A DNA stretch of 64,000 bases from Alphaproteobacteria bacterium (GCA_030433215.1 JAUIMC010000003.1:186001-250000), one strand, 5' to 3'; counted from the first letter of the stretch, positions 23,784 to 32,162 are shown. Translations and numbers: made by a program. The notes: generated by a model from the sequence alone, not told the origin.

Positions 23784-26035
23784 CCAGCTCCCCCGACCAG
23801 ACACTACAGGCAGAACCGCAAAGCGAGGACGGCGCGCTCAATCAGGAAACGCGCGCGCTTTTCGACAGGCTGCGCGCCCTGCGTTGGGGGGACGGTTTTT
23901 CCGGGCCCTATGCGGAAGCGTTCTGCGCCATTCTTTCGGTGCTCGGACGGCATCGCTCCGTGCGCGACGTCGTCGAGATCATGCCCCATTTCGAGGACGG
24001 CTTTCACCTCATCGACCTGATGAACGCCATGGTCAATCTCGGCCTTGACGCAACCCGCCTCAAGCCGCGCCATGAGGACAGGCTGAGCGCGCCGGCCCTC
24101 GTCCTGTCGCCGCGCGGCGTTCTGAAAGAGCCGGCGCCCGGCGTCATTTTGACCATCGAGCATCGCGACGGCGAGCGCATCGCCCGCCTTTTCGATTGTG
24201 TGACGCGGGATATCCGTCCGGTCAATCTTGACCGCGACAGGGCCCTGCGCGGCGCGAGCGTTTATGTTTTTTCCAAGCCCTCCGACGACAAGAAGGAGAC
24301 CGCGGCGGCGTTGCGCGCCGGCGCCGGACTTGGCTGGTTCCGCGCCCTCGCCATCCGATTTTACGGACTCCTGACGCAAATCCTGTGTCTCAGCTTTCTG
24401 ATCAACATTCTCGGGCTGGCGACGCCGCTTTTCATCATGGTGGTTTATGACCGCGTGATTTCAGCCCGCGTCACGGAAGCCTTCCCTCACCTCGTCGCCG
24501 GCGTCGCCATCGCCATCGCCTGCGACTGGTTCCTGCGCGGCCTGCGCTCGCGCCGCCTTGCCTGGATCGCCGCGCGCATCGACAACATCATCGGCAATCT
24601 CAGCTTTTCAAAGCTGATGCGCTTGTCCTCGCAGACAAGCGACAGCGTTTCGGTGACGGCGCAGCTCTTGCGCCTGCGCTCCTTTGAGTCGCTGCGGGAT
24701 TTTTTCAACTCCGTCGCCTTCCTGTCGGTGCTGGAGCTGCCATTCGCGGCGATCTATCTCGTCGCCATTCTGCTCGTGGGCGGGGTGCTCGTCGCGGTGC
24801 CCCTCGCCTGCGTCGTGCTTTACATCGTCATCTTCGCGCTGATGCGCAAACGCATCGGCGTCGACATAAGACGCACGGCGCGCACCGGCGCGGCGAGCCA
24901 GCGCTTTCTCCTCGAAACCTTCGCGAAAACCCAGGATATCCAGGCCTCAGGCCTCGGCGGCAAGTGGGAGAGCAAATACGCCGCCCTCTCAAAAAGGGAA
25001 TATGACGCTTTCGCGCGGCTTACCAACGCCGGCAATCTTGCCGAAACGCTGGCGCATGGGGTGACGCTGCTCGGCGGTCTCGCCACCCTGTCCTTCGGGG
25101 CGATGTTGAGTTTTTCCGGCCAGCTTCAGGCGGGCGCGATGATCGCCTGCCTCATTCTCACCTGGCGCACGCTGACGCCTTTCCACAATTTCTGCGCGGT
25201 CATCCAGCGCTTTGAACAGATCCGCAACAGCATCATACAGATCGACACCATGATGGATATTGTCGAGGCGGAGGAAGCGCGGGCCGCCGGCGCGCCGCTC
25301 AAGACCTTGCGCGGCGGCGTGACATTTGAAAAAGCGGGCTTGCGTTTCGAGACCCGCACGACGCCCGTCTTCACCGATATCAGCTTCTCCGCGTCGCCGG
25401 GCGAAGCCATTGGCTTCACTGGCCGCAGCGGCGCCGGCAAATCGCTGCTCCTGAAACTCGTGCAAGGCATGTACGATCCGTCATACGGCGCAGTGCGCAT
25501 CGACGGCTTCGACATCCGCCAGCTCGACACGGCCAATCTGCGTCACAAGATTTCCTATATCCCGCAGCAGCCGCAGCTCTTTCAGGGAAGCATCGAGGAA
25601 AATCTCCGCCTGGTGCGGCCCGAGGCCAATCATCAAGAGCTCTGGCGCGCACTCGACATGGCGGGCGCTGCCGATTCGGTAAAAGCCCTGCGCGACGGCC
25701 TCGCGACGCCCGTCATCCAGAACCGGTCCTTGTCGTTCAACCTTCTGATGCAGATCTCCATGGCGCGCGCCTATCTTCTGGACGGCAATCTCTTCCTCAT
25801 CGACGAATTGCCGGGCCCGCTCGTGATGGGCGCCTGCGGTCTGAAGCTGAAAGTCTTCATCCGCGAGAATATCGGCAAGCGCACCATCCTCATCGCATCA
25901 CAGAACGAAGAGCTTCTGAGCCTTTGCAGCCGTTGCTACGAAGTCACGGCCTACGGTCTGCGCCCGCACGAAGCCGCGCCGGCGCGCGCCGCTCCCGCAA
26001 CAGGAACCGAAACCGCCAAGGAAAATGTCGCATGA
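23780..26035 (+). CDS. type I secretion ABC exporter with C39-like N-terminus (subunit 2)
   Basis: A 751-residue exporter half. The N-terminus (about 40-165) resembles the peptidase-like domain of HlyB-type exporters but has no visible catalytic His, so it likely binds cargo rather than cleaving it. Six membrane helices (about 195-475) follow, with ATPLFIMVVYDRVISARVTE. In the ATPase, Walker A is intact (GRSGAGKS, 548-555), as are the Q-loop (IPQQ) and Walker B (LFLIDE, 671-676). The signature is LSFNL instead of LSGGQ (651-655) and the switch His is Ser (LIASQNEE). It is thus the complement of subunit 1. Starts in an ATGA overlap and ends in another with the HlyD gene. Confidence 0.87.
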   Translation: MTSSPDQTLQAEPQSEDGALNQETRALFDRLRALRWGDGFSGPYAEAFCAILSVLGRHRSVRDVVEIMPHFEDGFHLIDLMNAMVNLGLDATRLKPRHEDRLSAPALVLSPRGVLKEPAPGVILTIEHRDGERIARLFDCVTRDIRPVNLDRDRALRGASVYVFSKPSDDKKETAAALRAGAGLGWFRALAIRFYGLLTQILCLSFLINILGLATPLFIMVVYDRVISARVTEAFPHLVAGVAIAIACDWFLRGLRSRRLAWIAARIDNIIGNLSFSKLMRLSSQTSDSVSVTAQLLRLRSFESLRDFFNSVAFLSVLELPFAAIYLVAILLVGGVLVAVPLACVVLYIVIFALMRKRIGVDIRRTARTGAASQRFLLETFAKTQDIQASGLGGKWESKYAALSKREYDAFARLTNAGNLAETLAHGVTLLGGLATLSFGAMLSFSGQLQAGAMIACLILTWRTLTPFHNFCAVIQRFEQIRNSIIQIDTMMDIVEAEEARAAGAPLKTLRGGVTFEKAGLRFETRTTPVFTDISFSASPGEAIGFTGRSGAGKSLLLKLVQGMYDPSYGAVRIDGFDIRQLDTANLRHKISYIPQQPQLFQGSIEENLRLVRPEANHQELWRALDMAGAADSVKALRDGLATPVIQNRSLSFNLLMQISMARAYLLDGNLFLIDELPGPLVMGACGLKLKVFIRENIGKRTILIASQNEELLSLCSRCYEVTAYGLRPHEAAPARAAPATGTETAKENVA

Positions 26036-27390
26036 TCAAAGATCTGTTTTCCTCTCATCATGACGATCCCGCGCAAGACCGGAACGGCGCCGAGGATCTG
26101 CGCTATCTCGCCGCGTCGGTCGAGCTCGCCGAACCGACAGCGCCGAACAATGCCCGCAGCGTCACCTACGCCATCGCCGCGGTCGTCACGGCGCTTCTCG
26201 TCTGGGCGGGCGTCGCCAATATCCATGCAGTCACGCGCACCAAGGGCGAAGTCGCGCCGTCCGGCTCTCTGCAAACGGTTCAGCACCCGACGGGCGGCGT
26301 CATCCGCGACATTCTTGTCGAGGAAGGCCAGCTTATCAATGAAGGCGATCCGCTTGTGACGCTGGTCGGCGACGGCGTTGTCGAGGATCTGCGCCAGGCC
26401 CGCGAGAAACAACAGACGCTGCTTGCGCGCGAGGAGCGCTTCCGCGCCTTTGTCGAAGGCCGCGAGCCGGATTTCGCTCACCTGTCCGGCGCCGACGCGC
26501 GCTATATTGAAGAGCAGAAGAAGACCTTCCGCAGCATGCGCGCCGCCCTGACCGAAGAGCGCGAAGTCATCGCCGAGCAGCGCGAGCAGAAAAACCAGAT
26601 GCTGCTGGCGCTTCGGGAGAAGTCGCAAACCGTCCGGCACAATCTCGACATCGCGCAGGAAATATATGAACGGCGCAAGAGCCTTCTCGCCGAAGGCTAT
26701 CTGCCGCGCATCCAGTTTCTTGAAACCGAGCGCAATCTCAACGATCTTAAAGGCTCGGCGAAACAGCTTGTGCGCGACATCACGCTCGCTGAAACGGCGC
26801 TCTCGGAATACGACCAGCGCCTTGAGCTGCAGGAAGCCAAGGCCCGCGACGACGCCTATGTGGCGCTCGACAACATCACCGCCGAAATCGCCCAGAACCG
26901 CGAGACCATCGAGAAACTGGAGGCGCGCGCACGCAGCCTGACGCTTGACTCTCCGGTGCGCGGCATCGTCAAGGGCCTCAGCGTCAACTCCCTTGGCGGG
27001 GTCATCGCCGCCGGACAGGTGATCGCCGAGATCGTGCCTCTCGACGAAGAACTGATCGTCGAAATCAAGATCGCGCCCAAAGACATCGGCAAGGTGCGCG
27101 CCGGGCACATGGTCGACGTCAAATTCAGCGCCTATGACTATTCGCGCTTCGGCTCCGTGCGCGGCGAGCTCGCCTATGTTTCCGCAACGACATTCTCCGG
27201 GGCCGGCGGCGAGCGCTATTACCGCGGCAGAGTATTCCTCGACAAGAATTACGTGGGCGACGATCCGGACCGCAACATCATCATTCCCGGCATGACGGTG
27301 ATGGCGGACATCATTCTCGGCGACCGCACCCTCCTCGCCCACATCCTGTCGCCCGCCCGCAAAGTGGCGGAAAGCGCCTTCAAGGAGTAA
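26032..27390 (+). CDS. HlyD-family membrane fusion protein
   Basis: A 452-residue periplasmic adaptor of a type I secretion system. A short cytosolic N-terminus and one membrane helix (about 44-62; YAIAAVVTALLVWAGVANIH) precede a beta-barrel/lipoyl segment (QTVQHPTGGVIRDILVEEGQ), a long coiled hairpin (about 120-300, rich in Glu, Arg and Gln) and the closing lipoyl half (LTLDSPVRGIVKGLSVNSLG). The beta domain with GMTVMADIILGDRTLLAHIL near the C-terminus is typical of HlyD/PrtE. It would connect the two ABC subunits to an outer-membrane exit. The ATG overlaps the ABC stop codon. No TolC-type gene is present in the window. Confidence 0.92.
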   Translation: MIKDLFSSHHDDPAQDRNGAEDLRYLAASVELAEPTAPNNARSVTYAIAAVVTALLVWAGVANIHAVTRTKGEVAPSGSLQTVQHPTGGVIRDILVEEGQLINEGDPLVTLVGDGVVEDLRQAREKQQTLLAREERFRAFVEGREPDFAHLSGADARYIEEQKKTFRSMRAALTEEREVIAEQREQKNQMLLALREKSQTVRHNLDIAQEIYERRKSLLAEGYLPRIQFLETERNLNDLKGSAKQLVRDITLAETALSEYDQRLELQEAKARDDAYVALDNITAEIAQNRETIEKLEARARSLTLDSPVRGIVKGLSVNSLGGVIAAGQVIAEIVPLDEELIVEIKIAPKDIGKVRAGHMVDVKFSAYDYSRFGSVRGELAYVSATTFSGAGGERYYRGRVFLDKNYVGDDPDRNIIIPGMTVMADIILGDRTLLAHILSPARKVAESAFKE

Positions 27391-27394
27391 CGCC

Positions 27395-28312
27395 ATGAAC
27401 GCCGACGCCGCTCTCAAGACCGATGCGACCACCGCAGAAGACGCGCCCGTCCAGATCGTCGTCTTTTCGGCCGACGCCCGCCACGCCCGGGTGATCGCCA
27501 AATACCAGGACGGCGCCTGCATGATCTTCGACGATCTTGAGAAGACCGTGCAGCATCTCATGGATATGGAAGACGAGCGCGCCGTGCTGGTCGTCGACCT
27601 GCTCGGTTTTTCCGGGGACGGCCTCGACGATCTCGCCGAATCCGTCGCCGGCCATATTCCGACCATTATCATTTGTGAAGCCGCGCAGGAGCCGCATCTT
27701 TCCGAAACCCTTCTTGATGCGGCCTTCTTTGTCCTTCACGCGCCGATCTCGAAAGGCACGGTAAAATGCATCATTGACGCCGCGAAGAAGAAAGCCGCGA
27801 AGACGCGCGCGGCCGGCGCGCACTATCTGAAACTTCTGGAGACGCTGAAACAGGCGGAGACGGGAAAATTCGTCTTCCGCACGCTGAAGGAAGCGGAAAC
27901 CCTGGCGCGATTTCTGGCCTACGCGTTTCCTGACCGCGCGGCGGCGGCGAAAGGCCTGACGGAGCTCATGCGCAACGCCGTCGAGCACGGCAATCTCGAA
28001 ATCGGCTTCAAGGAAAAGGCGCGTCTCATGGAAGACGGCATGCTGAACGCTGAAATCGAGCGCCGGCTGCATAACCCCGCCTATGCGGAACGCTGTGCGG
28101 AAGCGGTGCTCGCGAGAAAACCCGAAGGCGTTTACGTGATCATCACCGACAAGGGGCCGGGTTTTCAGTGGAGCGACTTCACGAAATTCTCCCCCGCCCG
28201 CGCCGCCTACAAGAACGGCCGCGGCATCCAGGTTGCGCGCCTGACCTGCTTCGACAAGCTGGCCTATAACGAAGCCGGCAACCAGGTGACGGCGTTTTCG
28301 GCGGCCGGCTGA
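27395..28312 (+). CDS. pseudo-receiver plus RsbW-like HATPase regulator
   Basis: A 305-residue soluble protein. Residues 18-130 look like a receiver-type fold (VQIVVFSADARHARVIAKYQ, AVLVVDLLGF, PTIIICEAA, FFVLHAPISK), though the acidic pair at the first strand is missing, so it may be a pseudo-receiver. Residues 160-300 form an ATPase of the anti-sigma/phosphatase-partner type, with N box ELMRNAVEHGNLEIGF (Asn194), DKGPGF (Asp252) and GRGIQ. These domains usually phosphorylate or bind a partner, as in the RsbW/SpoIIAB switch. AAGGAG lies seven bases before the ATG, and only four bases separate it from the HlyD stop, so it belongs to the secretion operon. Confidence 0.75.
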   Translation: MNADAALKTDATTAEDAPVQIVVFSADARHARVIAKYQDGACMIFDDLEKTVQHLMDMEDERAVLVVDLLGFSGDGLDDLAESVAGHIPTIIICEAAQEPHLSETLLDAAFFVLHAPISKGTVKCIIDAAKKKAAKTRAAGAHYLKLLETLKQAETGKFVFRTLKEAETLARFLAYAFPDRAAAAKGLTELMRNAVEHGNLEIGFKEKARLMEDGMLNAEIERRLHNPAYAERCAEAVLARKPEGVYVIITDKGPGFQWSDFTKFSPARAAYKNGRGIQVARLTCFDKLAYNEAGNQVTAFSAAG

Positions 28313-28378
28313 AAAAACGCGACAATAGTCCGGCAAAGGCCGGGCCCTGATTGCATTTTTACGCTTTGTTTACGAACG

Positions 28379-28397
28379 CCGGCGCGAACCGCGCCGG
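28379..28397. terminator. GC-rich hairpin after the secretion operon
   Basis: A perfect 8-base inverted repeat, CCGGCGCG and CGCGCCGG, with a 3-base loop. No T-run follows, so it could be a terminator, a processing barrier or a regulator site. Confidence 0.4.
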
Positions 28398-28491
28398 ACG
28401 GACCCGGCAGTCCATATAAAGATCAAGTAAAACTCCCGCCGCTTATCCGCTTTACTGCTCATTCGAAATTAAAATCAAATCATCACCTCAT

Positions 28492-28503
28492 ATGGGGGTT
28501 ATG
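28492..28503 (-). promoter_or_regulatory. CATAACCCCCAT motif upstream of the collagen-like lipoprotein gene
   Basis: Minus-strand CATAACCCCCAT, one base longer than the motif at 19606-19616. It lies 155 bases before the lipoprotein start. Candidate shared operator only. Confidence 0.2.
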
Positions 28504-28657
28504 ATTTTTCGTCATCAAGTCCATGACTAAGGCTGATAATGCAGGCCGGCGTCATATGCGACTGAAGGTAAGCATTTACGCAAAAGATTCGTCCCGTCTG
28601 CATGACAACCGGCTTTGCTCGCTCGCGTGCTGCAAAGCCTGCAAACAGGAGGATCCT

Positions 28658-29836
28658 ATGCCGAAATACGCATCTCTCGTGAGCCCGTTTGCGCTATGCG
28701 CCAGTCTCGGCCTCGTACTGTCCGCCTGTTCATCCGACGGCGCTATGCGCGTCGGCGCAATCGGGCCCGCCGGGCCGGCAGGCGCTCCCGGCCCGCAAGG
28801 CGAACAGGGCGAAGCAGGAAAAAATGGAACCCCCGGAATGCAGGGCCAGCAAGGCGCGCAAGGCGACGACGGCAACCTGACGCTTGGCGACGCAGGCACG
28901 CTCTCCGTGGGCGGACTTGTGGGCCCGAACGGCGTCGCAGGCACCGGCCTCCTCGCCAACACCGGCGACCCGGACAACAATAATGAAACCTGGGCCTGGG
29001 TCGGCAAAGAGGCGGGAGAAGAGCTTGTTGAGGGCTCAATCTTCATTGCGCAAATGGCCGACGAAACCGCGCCCGGCGGCGTGCCTTTCTCCGGCGCCGT
29101 CCTCGGGGTTCTGGAAGACACCGGTCAGACGCTCATTCAGACGTCCAATGGCGACGCCTATCTCGTCGACGGCCTTCTGGCCGCGCCCGGCAGCCTTATC
29201 ACTGGCACTGTCGCCGATTCGCGTCCCATTGGTTCTGAAGACAGCGAAGCGCTCATCGCGCTCAGCAAATTTTCCGAAGAGAGCGAGATGGGACAACTGG
29301 TGTCGACCGGCCTTGGAAGCGGCGGCGAGCTCGCCTCCGCGGATGTCAGCGGCCTTCTCGATACCACAACTCAGACTCTCGGCGCAGAAACGCTCACCCT
29401 CGGCGAGACGCTGAACGAGACCCTGCCCGGTCAGGACTTTGTCTCGATCGACCCCGATTCAAGCCTTGGGTTCAGCATCGGCGACAGCGCCCCGGTTCAA
29501 GAAGACATCGCGGCCGTCGGCGCGGTGAGCGACGGGTTTGACGGCGGCCTCGCCGGCGCCCTCGATCCGTCTCTGGCGGATGGCGGCGACCTTGGCGGCG
29601 CGCTGGAAGGCATCGCGGGCGGCGACGATCTCACCGGCGCCATCGAGCCGGTGCTCGCCGCCGGAGACGATCTCGCGACGACGCTCGACATCGGCGGCGG
29701 AGAGGACCTTACCGGCGTGATCGAGCCTGTCCTGGACCCGCTTGCCGGCGACGGCGATCCCTTGGGCGATACGCTTGAGGGCGTGACGGAGCCAGCGGAA
29801 GACCTCCTCGGCGGGCTCCTCGGCGGCGGCGAATAA
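28658..29836 (+). CDS. outer-membrane lipoprotein with collagen-like stretch
   Basis: A 392-residue lipoprotein. The ATG at 28658 has AGGAGG upstream, followed by a signal peptide with lipobox LVLSAC (Cys24) and Ser at +2, which predicts outer-membrane sorting. Residues 36-71 are twelve uninterrupted Gly-X-Y triplets (from GPAGPAGAPGPQGEQGEAG to GAQGDD), a short collagen-like segment. A middle part (about 73-215) is folded-looking, and from about residue 215 the protein is Lys/Arg-free and Asp/Gly-rich with DLTG-IEPVL repeats, ending LLGGLLGGGE, much like the acidic protein at 19720. It lies 77 bases before a TpsB-type pore, its probable partner. Function unknown; a surface-anchored matrix or adhesin component fits. 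Confidence 0.75.
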   Translation: MPKYASLVSPFALCASLGLVLSACSSDGAMRVGAIGPAGPAGAPGPQGEQGEAGKNGTPGMQGQQGAQGDDGNLTLGDAGTLSVGGLVGPNGVAGTGLLANTGDPDNNNETWAWVGKEAGEELVEGSIFIAQMADETAPGGVPFSGAVLGVLEDTGQTLIQTSNGDAYLVDGLLAAPGSLITGTVADSRPIGSEDSEALIALSKFSEESEMGQLVSTGLGSGGELASADVSGLLDTTTQTLGAETLTLGETLNETLPGQDFVSIDPDSSLGFSIGDSAPVQEDIAAVGAVSDGFDGGLAGALDPSLADGGDLGGALEGIAGGDDLTGAIEPVLAAGDDLATTLDIGGGEDLTGVIEPVLDPLAGDGDPLGDTLEGVTEPAEDLLGGLLGGGE

Positions 29837-29913
29837 GCCGCCCCTCCCCGGCGGCGGCGCCCAGCCTCCCCAAAGCGCCGCCGCCCCCCATCCCCTCTCG
29901 TGAGTTCCCCCGC

Positions 29914-31494
29914 ATGCGTTTCGGCTTCATCCTGGTGCGCAGAGCCTGTTTCCTCTGCACGGCGTTCGCGGCGGCGGCGGCCCCCGCGCAGGAACGTCTT
30001 GCGCCCGGAGACATCGCCGCAAGGCAAAGCGCATCTGAAAGCAAGCCGCAAACCGTGAAACCGTTTCTCATTCGCGGCGTCCGCTTCGAGGGAACGGATG
30101 TGCCGCCCGAGGTCGCCGATGCGGCGCGCCCTTTCATCGGACGCATGGGCTCCAAGAAAACCCTTGACGCTCTCGCCGCCGCCATGAGCAAGGCCTATCA
30201 AGACTCTGACATCGCGTTCTTCACGCTGGCCATTCCCAACCAGGACTTCAAGGACGGCGTCGTCCGCGTGCGCGTCGCGGAAGGACGCATCGGCAAGGTG
30301 CGCCTGATGGGCGAAACCGACGGTCGCAAACACAAAATGGTCACCGCCTATGCGGAGCGCCTGCAAAGCCCGGCGCCGGCGAGCCGCGCCGCGCTGGAGC
30401 GCACGCTCTCCCTGTTCCGGGACATTCCCGGCCTCACCGTCGAACCGGTGCTGCGTTATGGCGACGAGCCCGGCGAACTCGCCGTCGACATGAAGCTCGA
30501 TTACAAGCGCCCGACCGTGAGTTTCGGGTTCAACAACCGCACCACGCGCCTGGTGAAAGACGGTCAGTTTACCGCAGTCGGCAAGGCCTATCGCCTGTTG
30601 CGCGACGGCGACATGACGACCTTGCGCCTTGGCGCGGCGGTGAATTTCAAGGACAGCCTGCAAGCCGGGCTTTCGCATTCGACACCCCTCGGCGGCAACG
30701 GCGTGCGCGCCGAAGCGAGCGCGGCGGTGCTGCGCTCGAAACCCGCCGACACGGATATCAAAGGCGATGCGGAACTCTACAGCGCCGCAATCACGGCGCC
30801 GCTGATCCGGTCTTACAAGCGCAACATGCTGCTGCGCGCTTCCCTCGATGCGGTCAACAGCGACAACGCCGCTTTCGGATCACTGATCGCAACGGAGCAA
30901 ACCCGCGCCCTGCGCTTTTCGCTCGCCTATTCGGACCGGCCGGGAAAGTTGTCCTACCGGGTGAAGATCGAAGCCGCGCAAGGGATCGATTTCGCCGGCG
31001 CCGACGTAACAGAACAGATCGGCGATGAAAATTATTTCAAGCTCAAAAGCGACTTCTCCGCAGCACGACGCTTCGGCGACGATTTTTATCTGCGGCTCAA
31101 CGGCGCCGGGCAGTGGACTGAAGACATGCTGCCCGCCAACGAACGTTTTTCCCTCGGCGGCCCGCGCTTCGGGCGCGCCTTCAAGACTTCGCTCATCAAC
31201 GCCGACCGCGGCTACGGCTTCCTTCTGGAGCCGGCCTGGCGGCCGCTCGGCGGCGATTTTTCAAAGAGCGAGATTTACGCCTTCGCCGATTACGAGCGGG
31301 CGGATGTTTTCTCGCGGCTCAACGGCGCGGACAGGACCTTCGATATCGGCTCTTACGGCGCGGGCCTGCGCGCCGCCTATAAGGACAAGGGCGTGCTCGA
31401 GCTTGAAATCGCCCGGGCCTATGACCAGCCGGTTCCCGGCTATGGTCAGGACTGGCGGTTTTCCGTGGGCTGGCGCGTCGACTGGCGGCCCTGA
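29914..31494 (+). CDS. TpsB/FhaC/ShlB-family outer-membrane pore
   Basis: A 526-residue precursor with a signal peptide (cleaved about residue 26, AAAAPAQE). Residues 50-130 match a POTRA_2 domain (PFLIRGVRFEGTDVPPEVAD, then DGVVRVRVAEGRIGKVRLMG), a second POTRA-like region lies at about 135-195, and a transmembrane beta-barrel fills the rest with alternating aromatic strands. RFSLGGPRFGRAF (about 409-421) is the L6 loop seen as GG-R-x-R-G/A-F in TpsB proteins, and the protein ends in an aromatic-rich strand. TpsB pores export TpsA proteins by two-partner secretion, yet no TpsA gene (Sec signal plus TPS domain) is nearby. The neighbours instead are the lipoprotein and the type I exporter. Confidence 0.85.
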   Translation: MRFGFILVRRACFLCTAFAAAAAPAQERLAPGDIAARQSASESKPQTVKPFLIRGVRFEGTDVPPEVADAARPFIGRMGSKKTLDALAAAMSKAYQDSDIAFFTLAIPNQDFKDGVVRVRVAEGRIGKVRLMGETDGRKHKMVTAYAERLQSPAPASRAALERTLSLFRDIPGLTVEPVLRYGDEPGELAVDMKLDYKRPTVSFGFNNRTTRLVKDGQFTAVGKAYRLLRDGDMTTLRLGAAVNFKDSLQAGLSHSTPLGGNGVRAEASAAVLRSKPADTDIKGDAELYSAAITAPLIRSYKRNMLLRASLDAVNSDNAAFGSLIATEQTRALRFSLAYSDRPGKLSYRVKIEAAQGIDFAGADVTEQIGDENYFKLKSDFSAARRFGDDFYLRLNGAGQWTEDMLPANERFSLGGPRFGRAFKTSLINADRGYGFLLEPAWRPLGGDFSKSEIYAFADYERADVFSRLNGADRTFDIGSYGAGLRAAYKDKGVLELEIARAYDQPVPGYGQDWRFSVGWRVDWRP

Positions 31495-31531
31495 GCCGGC
31501 GCCCCAGCGGGACCAGAAGACATTGGCCGGG

Positions 31532-32086
31532 TCACTCCTCCAGCGTGAGGATGCCTTCCTGCATCTTCTTCGCCCATTCCTCCGGGCTTGGAATGAACGT
31601 GACGTCGTTGCGGTCGAGAATTTTCCACGCGCCGTCCCGGCGCACAAACACATCCTCATAGCGCCCGGCAAGCACCGGCGTCGGATCGCCGCCCAGCCCC
31701 CGGATGATCGACAATTGCCGCGAATGCGCCGTGGCGCGGTCGCCGTCGATCTCGATCTGGATGTTGGAGACCAGCATATAGCTTTCTTCATTCACATAGT
31801 CGGACGGCGTGTCCGGGAACATGTCCTGCAGCATCGCCTTGATCTCATCCCGGCCCCGCTTGACGATATCGCCGTTCCGCCAGACGCCTTCGGGCGCGAA
31901 CAGCGCGACATACCCGTCGAAATCGCGCGAGGTCAGCTTGACCGCATAGTCCTGAATGATCTCCCTGATGGCGTCTTTGTCCTCGAGACGCTGAAGGCGC
32001 TCTTCAAGGGTCGGCTCTGCGGCCTGCGCAACAGCGAGATACGGCGTGAAAAAGAGTGTTAAGGCCAGGATCGAGCGAAGCCGCAT
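31532..32086 (-). CDS. secreted SnoaL-like protein, copy 1
   Basis: A 184-residue precursor with a Sec signal peptide (hydrophobic run LALTLFFTPYLAVAQA, cleavage about residue 22). A short coiled segment (EERLQRLEDKDAIREIIQDY) leads to an NTF2-fold domain with FDGYVALFAPEGVW and GRDEIKAMLQDMF, then QIEIDGDRATAHSRQ, GRYEDVFVRRDGAWKILDRN. This is the SnoaL_4 pattern. It is clearly paralogous to the next gene (copy 2), 76 bases upstream on the same strand, and both would act in the periplasm. Enzymatic role unknown. Confidence 0.78.
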   Translation of the reverse strand: MRLRSILALTLFFTPYLAVAQAAEPTLEERLQRLEDKDAIREIIQDYAVKLTSRDFDGYVALFAPEGVWRNGDIVKRGRDEIKAMLQDMFPDTPSDYVNEESYMLVSNIQIEIDGDRATAHSRQLSIIRGLGGDPTPVLAGRYEDVFVRRDGAWKILDRNDVTFIPSPEEWAKKMQEGILTLEE

Positions 32087-32162
32087 GAGGTTTCCTTCCC
32101 TGTTTTGAGCCGGAACAGCCGGCGTTTTCTTTTGGCGGACGCGGTCTCTTATTCTTTGCCCG

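Larger units (their letters stand above)
28313..28657. other. 345-base gap between secretion regulator and collagen-like lipoprotein
   Basis: It holds the GC-rich hairpin at 28379-28397 and the ATGGGGGTTATG motif at 28492-28503. An in-frame ATG at 28523 would add 45 residues to the lipoprotein, but the lipobox signal starts at 28658. A separate promoter for the lipoprotein gene is likely here, though no clear -35/-10 pair can be named. Confidence 0.45.

Noticed and set aside
25951-27672. Open frame of 573 codons on the minus strand opposite HlyD
   Set aside because: HlyD family features are clear on the plus strand; the minus frame is a mirror of them without domains.
30000-31494. TolC-type outer-membrane factor for the type I system
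   Set aside because: The only outer-membrane protein in the locus has POTRA domains and a TpsB barrel, not the long helical TolC repeats.
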